DNA of 11,955 nt from contig CAXMSF010000358.1 of assembly GCA_964196055.1 (NCBI GenBank), positions 1 to 11,955 on the forward strand, written 5' to 3'. The position numbers and the translations under genes are program-made. The notes under the pieces were generated by a model. That model did not search any database, was not told the origin of the DNA, and saw nothing but the letters and a program-made list of their open reading frames with translations. The stretch is from JAFDEI01 sp964196055. GTDB taxonomy: Bacteria; Myxococcota_A; UBA9160; SMWR01. Of this stretch, positions 1-6,334 are shown in pieces (within the stretch, counting starts at the first letter, position 1; the number at the start of each line of letters is the position of its first letter).

Positions 1-279
1 GTTGATGCCCGCGGCGAGCAGCGTGACGACTTCGTCTGCGATCGGCAGCAGCGGGCTGTAGATCACGCAATCGGGCGTGAGCGCGACGACGTCCTCGATG
101 CGCTGAGTCGTGGTGATGCCGATCGGGCCGATGCCGCAGACCTCGCCTGCGTCGCGGCCGGCCTTGTCATCGCTGTGCACCCAAACGCCCGCAAGCGTGA
201 GCTCGGGGTGGCTGAGGATGCCTTCGACGGCGGCACGGCCGAGGTTTCCGGTCGCCCACTGCACAACGCGGTAGGTCAC
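1..279 (-). CDS. Dihydrodipicolinate reductase-like NAD(P)-binding protein, N-terminal part (runs off the left edge)
   Basis: The 93 visible residues begin VTYRVVQWATGNLGRAAVEG, a beta strand followed by a glycine-rich turn (ATGNLG, residues 9-14), typical of a Rossmann fold. The rest (HPELTLAGVWVHSDDKAGRDAGEVCG) matches the general pattern of the dihydrodipicolinate reductase N-terminal-like proteins, often annotated as NAD(P)H-dependent amine or diaminopentanoate dehydrogenase-like. These are common in actinobacteria and uncultured environmental lineages. I choose the GTG at 277-279 because a GGAGG lies about six bases upstream on the minus strand and the protein aligns to the family from there. 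The reading frame stays open to base 1, so the catalytic and substrate-binding C-terminal part is outside the window. The true substrate cannot be told; lysine-pathway DapB activity is unlikely because family members of this type are usually longer and occur in catabolic contexts (family knowledge, not seen here). Confidence 0.8.
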   Translation of the reverse strand, partial: MTYRVVQWATGNLGRAAVEGILSHPELTLAGVWVHSDDKAGRDAGEVCGIGPIGITTTQRIEDVVALTPDCVIYSPLLPIADEVVTLLAAGIN

Positions 280-293
280 TGCGCGCCTCCTGC

Positions 294-311
294 CGGGTCG
301 CGTGTGACCCG
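294..311 (-). terminator. Weak hairpin behind the surface-protein gene
   Basis: CGGGTC (294-299) and GACCCG (306-311) form a six-base stem with a six-base loop in the 68-bp gap after the surface-protein stop codon at 348. No T-run follows on the minus strand, so this is at best a weak or Rho-assisted terminator. It also lies just upstream of the GTG start at 279 and could act as a leader hairpin of that gene. Confidence 0.25.
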
Positions 312-347
312 TGCGCCCGAGCGCGTCAGTATACCGCTGGCGTTGGC

Positions 348-2408
348 TCAGGCGTCGGGACTATTCCGGAGACGGCACGCGCCGAGACTCGCGAGCAGCA
401 GACCCAGCAGGCCGGTGAGCCCGGGGCCCGCGGCCGGCACCTCGGCGGGGTTGCAGCCGAAGATCGGCGTATGGGTGCAGCCCTCGATCTGGTCGCAGGC
501 TTCTGCAGTGCAGGGATCTGCGTCATCACAGTCGAGCGGTCCGCCGCTCGTGCAGACGCCGCCCGAACAAACATCGCCGTCGCTACAGGTATCGCCGTCG
601 TCGCACGCAGCTGTGTTGTTGCTGAAGACGCAGCCGATTCCGGAATCGCAGGAGTCGTCGGTGCAGAGATTGGCGTCGTCGCAGGTTGGCGCACCGCCGG
701 GGGTGCACGCTCCACCTGAGCAAATGTCGTCGACCGTGCAGAGGTCGCCATCCTCGCACGGGTCGCTGTTGTTCGCGTACTCGCAGCCGAGCGCGAGGTT
801 GCAAGTGCCGGTGGTGCAAGGGTTGCCGTCCGAGCACGCGCCCGGCGAGCACGCCGGCAGTGGCGCGCCGTCGATTTCACCGAGACTGATCGAGGTCGAC
901 GTCCAATTCCCGGTGGCCTCGTTGAAGGTCAAGACGCTGCTGCTGAGGCGCACTGCGAAATTCGTTCCGGCGCCGATCAGCTCCTGGAATCCCGAATAGG
1001 CGGACGAGCTGCTCCAACTACTGGTCGCGGCGCGCCACGCGTAGGCGCGGTTGCTGATGCGGAACACGAAATTGCCGTCGGAGCCGATCAATTCGAGGAT
1101 CGAGGAGCTGGCCACCTGGACGCTCGCACTCCAGGCGCCGGACGCCTGGTTCCAGGCCCACACCCGGTTGACGAGCTCCGCGGCGAAGTTGCCGCCCGAG
1201 CCGATCAAGTCGAGCAAGGCGCCCGCGCCGAACTGCTGACTGCTGGACCAGGTCGAGGAGGTCTGCGACCAGGTGTAGACGCGGTTGCTGATCCGGAAAG
1301 CGAAGTTCCCAGCGGAGCCGATGAGTTCCGCGATCGACCCGGAAGTGACCGTGGTGCTGATGCTCCAGCCGCCGGTGCTCTGGTTCCAGGCATCGACCTT
1401 CGTGCTGGTCTCTGCGGCGAAGTTGCCGCCCGAGCCGATCAGGTCGAGCAGGACGCCCGAGCTGAACTGCTGGCCGGCGGCCCAGCTCGCGGTCTGCTGG
1501 TTCCAGACGTGGATCTTGTTCGTGACTCGCACGCCGAAGTTGCCCTCGGAGGCGACGAGCTCCTGGATGGCGCCGGAGCTGAACGTCGAGGTGGCATGCC
1601 AGCTGCCCGTGGTGCGATCCCAGGCCCAGACTTTCGTCGACAGGCGTCCGGCGAAGTTGCCGCCGCCGCCGACGAGTTCGAGCAACCCGGACGAGAAGGG
1701 AGAACTGCTCCAGAGTTTGCTGTTGCGCTCCCAGGCCCAGACGCCACCGCCGTTCTGGGCGCCGAAATTCCCTTCCGAGCCGATCAGCTCCGTGATACCC
1801 GAGATCGACGGTGAGGCCGTGACCGAGCTGTCGATCTGACTCCAGGCGTGGACGTTCGAGCCATTACGTGCGGCGAAGTTCCCGGCCGAAGCGATGACCT
1901 CCACGAGTCCGCTGAGCTGGATCTCGGTCCAGCCGCCACCGACGTGATTCCAGATCCAGACCACGTTGTTGCCGACTGCGGCGAAGTTTCCGCCGGAGGC
2001 GACGACTGACGACAGTCCCGACACACCCTGTGCGGCGGTCCAACTCGCAGTCTCCGCGTCGTAGACCGTGACCGCGCCGCCGCTCTCCGCCGCGTAATAG
2101 CCGTCGGATTCGACGACTGGTCCGAGGCTCGCGATCGACCCGGAATCACTCCAAGTGGCCGTGTCGCCGTTCCACACCCAGATGTGGCTGCTGCCGATCG
2201 CGGCGCAGTTCCCACCCGAGCCGAGCGACTGCGCGAGCCCCGAGATGTTGGACGGCGATTGCGAGAAGCTCGAGGTCTGCGCGTTCCAGGCCTGCCCGCG
2301 GTTGGCGTCGTGCCCACAGAAGTTGGCCGCCTGGGTGGGAAGGGCTGCGAAGACGATCCACAGCAGCGGCAAGAGAGATGCAACTCGTAGGCAGAACGGT
2401 CGGTTCAT
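348..2408 (-). CDS. Exported Trp-rich repeat protein with Cys-rich region and VPxxGP C-terminal membrane tail
   Basis: Encodes 686 residues. A signal peptide spans about residues 1-27 (hydrophobic LLPLLWIVFAALP, cleavage near TQA|ANF). Residues 28-514 (DNA 867-2327) are 13 repeats of 33-39 residues with the pattern GNFAA-x6-VWAWN-x2-TGxW-x9-LxELIGSG, which suggests beta-propeller blades; tectonin-type repeats are the closest architecture I can name, but that is inference. Residues 515-652 hold 22 cysteines in NPCT-x-GxC / CDDGDxC / CSGGxC units, like the Cys-rich repeats of myxobacterial surface proteins. Residues 657-662 read VPAAGP, followed by a hydrophobic helix (LTGLLGLLLASLGA) and the short tail CRLRNSPDA. 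This three-part end resembles PEP-CTERM or MYXO-CTERM sorting signals without matching either exactly. The ATG at 2408 has AGGA about eight bases upstream. The frame stays open upstream to 3059, but that extension runs antisense-like through another gene and is not used. It is likely a cell-surface or extracellular binding protein; the ligand is unknown. Confidence 0.85.
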   Translation of the reverse strand: MNRPFCLRVASLLPLLWIVFAALPTQAANFCGHDANRGQAWNAQTSSFSQSPSNISGLAQSLGSGGNCAAIGSSHIWVWNGDTATWSDSGSIASLGPVVESDGYYAAESGGAVTVYDAETASWTAAQGVSGLSSVVASGGNFAAVGNNVVWIWNHVGGGWTEIQLSGLVEVIASAGNFAARNGSNVHAWSQIDSSVTASPSISGITELIGSEGNFGAQNGGGVWAWERNSKLWSSSPFSSGLLELVGGGGNFAGRLSTKVWAWDRTTGSWHATSTFSSGAIQELVASEGNFGVRVTNKIHVWNQQTASWAAGQQFSSGVLLDLIGSGGNFAAETSTKVDAWNQSTGGWSISTTVTSGSIAELIGSAGNFAFRISNRVYTWSQTSSTWSSSQQFGAGALLDLIGSGGNFAAELVNRVWAWNQASGAWSASVQVASSSILELIGSDGNFVFRISNRAYAWRAATSSWSSSSAYSGFQELIGAGTNFAVRLSSSVLTFNEATGNWTSTSISLGEIDGAPLPACSPGACSDGNPCTTGTCNLALGCEYANNSDPCEDGDLCTVDDICSGGACTPGGAPTCDDANLCTDDSCDSGIGCVFSNNTAACDDGDTCSDGDVCSGGVCTSGGPLDCDDADPCTAEACDQIEGCTHTPIFGCNPAEVPAAGPGLTGLLGLLLASLGACRLRNSPDA
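867..2327 (-). repeat. Thirteen tandem degenerate repeats of about 111-117 bp inside the surface-protein gene
   Basis: Each unit encodes 33-39 residues starting at GNF. Units 1-6 are 36-38 residues and divergent. Units 7-11 are exactly 39 residues each and unit 12 is 37, all more alike at the DNA level; unit 13 is degraded (33 residues). Odd and even units alternate: units 9 and 11 share GNFAAE and AWNQ, while units 10 and 12 share FRISNR, giving a 234-bp higher-order period over about 966-1661. This fits recent duplication of two-unit blocks. Confidence 0.85.
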
Positions 2409-2590
2409 GTTGGGATTCCTGAGAAGATCACTCTTTGTCTTCCCATCGGCCCGACCGGGCGCGATCTGGAGCCATCCCGAGTGGGGCCATAACCCCGCGA
2501 TCGTATTGGGGAAGCTGAATCGCCGGCTTCGCGGCTCGGTGCCACGCGTTCCGACAGCATGGCCCCGGCGCGGCGTGCGGCGAGCGTGAA
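2409..2590. other. 182-bp intergenic region, leader of the surface-protein gene
   Basis: This is the only space for the surface-protein promoter. I see no convincing -35/-10 pair. A TGGCAC element (minus strand, 2540-2545) has its GC dinucleotide one base off the sigma-54 spacing. The 3' flank of the upstream GFA-type gene shows no hairpin with a T-run, so co-transcription of the two genes is possible. Confidence 0.4.
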
Positions 2591-2998
2591 TCAGCCGGGG
2601 ACGCGGTCGAATTGGGCGCAGCCTTCGGGAACGTGGTGGTGGCTGAGCTTGTCGACCAGATAGATCGCCATCTGCGGATCGCCGAAGACCGCGGGGTCGT
2701 CGCGGGTCCCCACCTTGATCCGCACTGCTCCGGGCAGGCTCGGCGCCTTGCTCAGGATGTGGGTTCCGCACTCCGCGCAGAATTCGCGCGTGACCGGGGA
2801 GTCCAGGTCGCCCCGCGAGAAGCCCTTCACCGTTCCCCCGGTATAGGAGAAGGTCGCCTCGGGCATGCCCATCACGACGTTCACACCGCCGCCCGAGATG
2901 TACTGGCACTCGCGGCAGTGGCACTGCCCCTTGAACAGCGGCTCGCCTTCCGACTGGTAGCGAATGGCTCCGCAATAGCAGCCACCTTCGACCTTCAT
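2591..2998 (-). CDS. GFA / CENP-V-type zinc protein (Gfa-like, glutathione-dependent formaldehyde-activating family)
   Basis: Encodes 135 residues, a normal length for the family. It begins MKVEGGCYCGAIRY, the hallmark start of GFA-domain proteins. Cysteines form the usual zinc sites: CxC at 7 and 9, CHCxxC at 26-31, and CxxC at 74-77 followed by GTH. The fold is a beta-rich 'Mss4-like' zinc module. Only a few members have been linked to S-hydroxymethylglutathione formation, and most have unknown substrates, so formaldehyde activity is only a possibility. The ATG at 2998 has GAGGAG about seven bases upstream. The gene lies 121 bp downstream of the split-barrel gene on the same strand, so they may share a transcript. 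The function of the aldehyde/thiol chemistry is inferred from the family alone. Confidence 0.9.
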   Translation of the reverse strand: MKVEGGCYCGAIRYQSEGEPLFKGQCHCRECQYISGGGVNVVMGMPEATFSYTGGTVKGFSRGDLDSPVTREFCAECGTHILSKAPSLPGAVRIKVGTRDDPAVFGDPQMAIYLVDKLSHHHVPEGCAQFDRVPG

Positions 2999-3119
2999 GG
3001 CGTTCTCCTCGCTCTCGATGGGCCCGGTCGATCCGGCCGGCGCCCGCGTTGGATCGCAAACGGTAACACGAATGAGGCCTCGGTCGTCGTCGGCGATCGA
3101 TTCGAAACGGCGCGGCTTC

Positions 3120-3587
3120 TCAGGAACTGCCGCCGCCGGGTGAAAATTCCTTGGCGTAGTCGACGGTGAGCCAGCGTTCCGGGCGCAGCGCGATGCGCAG
3201 CTGTGTTTCGCCTTCGCGCGCAGCTGAGCCGCCGGTCGCCTCGAGGTAGCGATCGCCGAACTCCTGCCCGAGGTAGCGGTACGCGAGCGGACGTTCGTCA
3301 AGTTCGTAGTCGGAGGCGCGGATGGACGCCACGGGCCCTTCGACGCTCACGTACTTGTACGGCGGGCTTTCCGACTGGGCGCACAGGCTGAAACGCTCGG
3401 CGGTCTGGAGCAGCCGGCCCTTGCGCGACGCCGCGGCGGTGACGACCCAGAGTTCGCCGCCCGGCTCGTACCCGTACCAGATCGGCGCGGTCAGCGGGCC
3501 GCGCCCGGGCTCGGAAATGCTGATGATGCCGACGTGCACGTCCGCGAGGAAGGCCTCGCGCTCGTGGGTGCTCATCTGGAGCGACAT
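3120..3587 (-). CDS. Pyridoxamine 5'-phosphate oxidase-like split-barrel protein (FMN or F420 type)
   Basis: Encodes 155 residues. The segments EREAFLADVHVGIISI (9-24), PIWYGYEPGGELWVVT (35-50), SRKGRLL (54-60) and SPPYKYVSVEGPV (74-86) match a well-known group of PNPOx-like flavin-binding split-barrel proteins. Such proteins reduce or oxidise small molecules with FMN or deazaflavin F420; which cofactor applies here cannot be read from the sequence. No signal peptide is present, so it is cytosolic. The ATG at 3587 has AGGAGGA about five bases upstream, which decides the start over a second in-frame ATG at 3575. It is transcribed away from the DUF4920 gene across a 74-bp shared promoter region. 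Confidence 0.88.
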   Translation of the reverse strand: MSLQMSTHEREAFLADVHVGIISISEPGRGPLTAPIWYGYEPGGELWVVTAAASRKGRLLQTAERFSLCAQSESPPYKYVSVEGPVASIRASDYELDERPLAYRYLGQEFGDRYLEATGGSAAREGETQLRIALRPERWLTVDYAKEFSPGGGSS

Positions 3588-3661
3588 GCTTCCTCCTTGC
3601 GGTGTTGATCGTGCTGTCGCGCGGATGTTAACAGAGGTGCAGCGGATGCTACGCTGCACCC
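3588..3661. promoter_or_regulatory. Divergent promoter region with a 9-bp perfect inverted repeat
   Basis: This 74-bp gap separates the start codons of the split-barrel gene (-) and the DUF4920 gene (+). GGTGCAGCG (3636-3644) and CGCTGCACC (3652-3660) are perfect inverted repeats around a seven-base spacer, ending one base before the DUF4920 ATG. A TTGATC (3605-3610) lies 17 bases before TTAACA (3628-3633), a poor sigma-70-like pair. The dyad could be an operator for both genes or an RNA hairpin that masks the DUF4920 start; no clear Shine-Dalgarno sequence is present in front of that ATG. Confidence 0.5.
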
Positions 3662-4138
3662 ATGCACAGCGCGCGAACCGTCTCGCTCATCCTATTCGTG
3701 CTCGTCGCGGCCTTCGAGGCGGCCGCGGAAGCGCCGCCCGCAATTCCGCCGGGCAGCGATTTCGGCGCCGGCCTGACACTCAGCGAGACGACCCCGCTGG
3801 CCGAGGTCGTGCGGGCGCCCGAGAAGTTTGCGGCGCAACCGGTGCTGCTGCGCGGACGGATCTCCGACGTATGCCAGCGCAAGGGCTGCTGGGTCGTGCT
3901 GCGAGACGGCGGCGAAGGGCTTCGCGTGCGCTTCCACGACTACGCCTTTTTCCTGCCGACCGACTCCGCCGGCTCCGAAGCATTCGTCGAAGGGCTCGTG
4001 AAAGTGGAAGAATTGTCGCAGAAGGCCGCCCGGCACTACGCCGCAGAATCAGTCGATGGTGATCCGGATTCGATCACGGGGCCGCAGCGCGAGGTCGGAT
4101 TCACCGCCACGGGTGTTCGACTCGTCCGGGCTCCCTGA
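3662..4138 (+). CDS. Exported DUF4920 domain protein
   Basis: Encodes 158 residues. Residues 1-22 form a signal peptide (MHSARTVSLILFVLVAAFEAAA). The mature part shows the DUF4920 pattern: a GLTLSETTPLAEVV start (37-50), VLLRGRISDVCQRKGCWVVL (61-80) with the paired cysteines C71 and C76, then VRFHDYAFFLPTDSAG (89-104) and a VEGLV strand (109-113). The fold is an OB-like beta-barrel and the CxxxGCW pair could bind metal or form a disulfide. The family has no settled function. The family assignment is firm and the role unknown. It stands alone on the plus strand, divergent from the split-barrel gene and convergent with the GNAT gene, and its start lies directly behind a dyad that may control it. 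Confidence 0.85.
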   Translation: MHSARTVSLILFVLVAAFEAAAEAPPAIPPGSDFGAGLTLSETTPLAEVVRAPEKFAAQPVLLRGRISDVCQRKGCWVVLRDGGEGLRVRFHDYAFFLPTDSAGSEAFVEGLVKVEELSQKAARHYAAESVDGDPDSITGPQREVGFTATGVRLVRAP

Positions 4139-4148
4139 AGCTGCAGCT

Positions 4149-4187
4149 CCGTCGTCGTTCCGATCGGGTGCGCTTCGACGCCGACGG
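4149..4187. terminator. Possible weak bidirectional terminator between convergent genes
   Basis: CCGTCG (4149-4154) can pair with CGACGG (4182-4187), with partial extra pairing inside. The 65-bp gap separates the converging DUF4920 and GNAT genes. There is no T-run on either side, so the call rests mainly on position. Confidence 0.2.
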
Positions 4188-4203
4188 TGGATGCGCGGCC
4201 TCG

Positions 4204-4692
4204 TCAGGCGATTTCCGAGCTTCGTCGACACGCGCGCTCGAGCATCACGACTTGGGAACCAGGTGTTCCGATGTCCGCCCAACCCCGGTTCAGGTAGAAG
4301 GCTTGCGCCGGCGTGCCGCGCCCAGTGGTGAGCCGGAGCTTTTCGCTACCGCCCGCGGAGAGCCATGCCACGGCAGAGTCGAGCAGCGTCGAGCCGATGC
4401 CGCGGCCCTCGCAACCGGGTTCGACGAAGAGCGCGAAGATGTCGCGTTCCGATCGCCGCACGATCGCGAACGCGACGATGCCGCTGGTCAGTTCGGCGCA
4501 CCAACCGCGGGCATCGTCCGACTCGAGCATTCGGGCCAGGGACTCGCGCGTGACGCCGTGTGCAGCGAGTTCTTCCTCGGTCTGGTGGTTCTCTCGCACG
4601 GACGTGCGTACCCGGAAGAGCTCGGCGGCATCGTCGGAGAGTGCTCGTCGGAACCTTGCTGCCGAGTGCATCTCGCTTCGGCGATCACTCAT
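4204..4692 (-). CDS. GNAT-family N-acetyltransferase
   Basis: Encodes 162 residues, a normal single-domain GNAT size. Residues 86-104 (FALFVEPGCEGRGIGSTLL) are motif A, which binds acetyl-CoA pyrophosphate; the usual R/Q of the R/QxxGxG motif is replaced by Glu95. Residues 118-139 (KLRLTTGRG...AFYLNRGW) are motif B. An early VREN segment (32-35) and RGWCAE (62-67) match a large group of environmental GNAT proteins of unknown substrate. The ATG at 4692 has AAGGAG ten bases upstream; an alternative ATG at 4671 would drop seven residues. It is transcribed away from the CMD-SDR operon. The acceptor (amine of a small molecule or a protein) cannot be inferred. Confidence 0.87.
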   Translation of the reverse strand: MSDRRSEMHSAARFRRALSDDAAELFRVRTSVRENHQTEEELAAHGVTRESLARMLESDDARGWCAELTSGIVAFAIVRRSERDIFALFVEPGCEGRGIGSTLLDSAVAWLSAGGSEKLRLTTGRGTPAQAFYLNRGWADIGTPGSQVVMLERACRRSSEIA

Positions 4693-4902
4693 CTGGGGCG
4701 CGCTCCTTCCAGCTGATGACGCACGACGGCGCGCGATCGTTCGTCGAGGTTGCCGGGTGACGTGCTGCATCGGTCGGGGCGACCGATCGGATTCGGGCAC
4801 AAAGGCGAGAATATCAGAAATCTCATGGCCGAGGTCGCTAGGCTCGCACCGGCGGGCCGGGGAATCGGACTCCCGGGCTGCGAATCCAAGACGGAGAAGG
4901 CT
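4693..4902. promoter_or_regulatory. 210-bp divergent region with an 8-bp perfect dyad
   Basis: This gap separates the GNAT gene (-) from the CMD-SDR operon (+). ATCGGTCG (4769-4776) and CGACCGAT (4780-4787) are a perfect inverted repeat around GGG, which looks like a TetR-type operator or a tight hairpin. Weakly promoter-like GAGAATATC lies near 4808-4816. The plus-strand frame is open through most of this stretch, and an ATG at 4825 could extend the CMD gene by 26 residues, but it lacks a ribosome site. Confidence 0.45.
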
Positions 4903-5448
4903 GTGAGACTGAAGACGCCCCGATTGGCTCCCCTCGAAGCCGAACGCATCGACCCCGAGATTCGCGAGCGTTTCGGCGGGCGACCGATGGACAACATCTT
5001 TCGGACACTGGCCCATCACCCGAAGCTGTTCAAACGCTGGCTCGTATTCGGCAACCACATTCTCGTGAAGTCGAGCTTTCCAGCGCGTGAACGTGAACTC
5101 GCGATCCTGAGAATCGGCTGGCTTTGCCGGGCGGAGTACGAATGGGGGCAGCACGTTCTGATCGGGAAGCAGGCAGGGCTGCTCGACGAGGAGATCGCGC
5201 GTATTCCCTCGGGCCCGGATGCCGACGGCTGGAGCGACCGCGATCGCGTCATCCTTTCGGCCGTCGACGAACTTCACGCCGACGCCTTCATCGGTGAACC
5301 GACCTGGCAGGCGCTCGCTGCGAACTTCGAAACCGAGCAGCTGTTGGATCTGATCTTTACCGTGGGGCAGTACAATCTGGTTTCGATGGTGCTGAACACG
5401 CTCGGAGTGCAGCTGGACGAACGATTGCCGGGATTCCCCGAGTCATGA
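4903..5448 (+). CDS. Carboxymuconolactone decarboxylase (CMD/AhpD-fold) family protein
   Basis: Encodes 181 residues from a GTG at 4903, which has GGAG six bases upstream and gives the usual family start (VRLKTPRLAPLEAERIDPEI). All-helical AhpD-like fold: ARERELAILRIGWL (61-74) leads into the active-site helix AEYEWGQHVLIGKQAGL (77-93), with Glu78, Trp81 and His84. The CxxC pair of true AhpD alkylhydroperoxidases is absent, so peroxidase activity is unlikely. The C-terminal LLDLIFTVGQYNLVSMVLNTLGVQLDE segment is typical of the CMD group found in catabolic operons. It overlaps the SDR gene by ATGA (5445-5448), so the two are translationally coupled and probably act on one pathway, perhaps ring or lactone degradation. 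That pathway guess is inference from context. Confidence 0.88.
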   Translation: MRLKTPRLAPLEAERIDPEIRERFGGRPMDNIFRTLAHHPKLFKRWLVFGNHILVKSSFPARERELAILRIGWLCRAEYEWGQHVLIGKQAGLLDEEIARIPSGPDADGWSDRDRVILSAVDELHADAFIGEPTWQALAANFETEQLLDLIFTVGQYNLVSMVLNTLGVQLDERLPGFPES

Positions 5449-6245
5449 GTGGGCGCCTTGCGGGCAAGGTGGCGCTCGTGGTCGGCGCCGGGCAGACCCC
5501 CGGCGACACCCTCGGCAACGGCCGCGCGGTGGCGCTTTTGTTCGCGCGCGAAGGTGCGCGGGTCGTCGCGATCGATCGCGATCGCGCGTCGGCGGAGGAG
5601 ACCGTCGGGATGATCGAAGGCGAAGGCGGGTCGGCACTCGCGTTGGCTGCGGACGCCACCGTCGAGGCGGAGTTCGGCAGCGTCGTCGAGCGAACCCGCG
5701 AGAAGTGGGGGCGGATCGACATCCTGCACAACAACGTCGGCATCGGACTCGGCGACAATACTCCCGAGAAGATCGAACTCGCTGCCTGGGACCGAATCGT
5801 CGCGGTCAACCTGAAGAGCGTCGTCGTTGCGTGCAAATGGGTGCTCCCCGTGATGCGGGAGCAGGGAAGCGGCGCCATCATCACGATCTCTTCGATCGGT
5901 GCCGTCTGCGCGATGCCCACGGTCGCGTACAAGACTTCGAAGGCCGGGATCAACGCCTACAACCAGACGCTTGCGCTTTCGAACGCGCAATTCGGTATTC
6001 GGGCGAACGTGATCATGCCGGGATTGATCGAGACGCCGATGGCGATCGAGGGGCTCACGCAGGCCTTGTCGATCGACAAGCAGGACCTGATTCGGGCACG
6101 CAACGCGATGGTGCCGCTCGGAAGCAAGATGGGCAGTGCCTGGGACGTGGCGCATGCGGCCGTGTTCCTCGCATCCGACGAGGCATGCTTCATCACCGGG
6201 GCGGTCTTGCCCGTCGACGGCGGTCAGAGTCTGCGCGTCGGCTGA
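5445..6245 (+). CDS. Short-chain dehydrogenase/reductase (SDR), NAD(P)-dependent
   Basis: Encodes 266 residues, classical SDR length. The catalytic set is visible: Ser149 in TISSIG, Tyr162 and Lys166 in YKTSK, and Asn122 in VNLKS. The structural NNAG motif is NNVG (96-99), and PGLIETPM (192-199) and a C-terminal LPVDGGQSLRVG end complete the fold. Asp44 after the second strand suggests NAD(H) preference. The cofactor loop is unusual: VGAGQTPGDTLGNGRA (13-28), longer than the normal TGxxxGIG by about five residues. The start ATG overlaps the CMD stop, so it is the second gene of that operon. Substrate is likely a hydroxy or keto compound handled with the CMD protein (inference). Confidence 0.93.
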   Translation: MSGRLAGKVALVVGAGQTPGDTLGNGRAVALLFAREGARVVAIDRDRASAEETVGMIEGEGGSALALAADATVEAEFGSVVERTREKWGRIDILHNNVGIGLGDNTPEKIELAAWDRIVAVNLKSVVVACKWVLPVMREQGSGAIITISSIGAVCAMPTVAYKTSKAGINAYNQTLALSNAQFGIRANVIMPGLIETPMAIEGLTQALSIDKQDLIRARNAMVPLGSKMGSAWDVAHAAVFLASDEACFITGAVLPVDGGQSLRVG

Positions 6246-6295
6246 GTGTCCGGGGGCGCTGCAGCCGCCTGGGGCCTGGAATGAACCGCGGGCAT

Positions 6296-6310
6296 GCTCC
6301 AGACTGGAGC
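6296..6310. promoter_or_regulatory. 15-bp dyad upstream of the membrane-anchored split-barrel gene
   Basis: GCTCCAGACTGGAGC is a perfect 7-bp inverted repeat around one A. It ends about 12 bases before the ribosome site (GAGGAGG near 6322). It could be an operator for the downstream gene or chance in a G+C-rich gap. Confidence 0.3.
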
Positions 6311-6334
6311 GACCCTGGATCGAGGAGGGCCGGA

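Noticed and set aside
175..999. 274-codon plus-strand frame opposite the Cys-rich end of the surface protein
   Set aside because: Ser/Pro/Gln-rich mirror of the repeats, no ribosome site.
348..2408. CRISPR-like array in the regularly spaced repeats
   Set aside because: Spacing arises from protein-coding repeats; there are no unique spacers between identical short repeats and the frame is open throughout.
2532..2545. TGGCAC as a sigma-54 -24 box for the surface-protein gene
   Set aside because: The GC of the -12 element is one base off the required spacing and the TTGC is not matched.
2409..3059. Long in-frame N-terminal extension of the surface-protein frame up to 3059
   Set aside because: It runs through the GFA-type gene in another frame, is Arg/Pro-rich and would bury the clear signal peptide at 2408.
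4149..4187. Strong bidirectional terminator between the convergent DUF4920 and GNAT genes
   Set aside because: Only six paired bases with a long loop and no T-run; kept as a weak call only.
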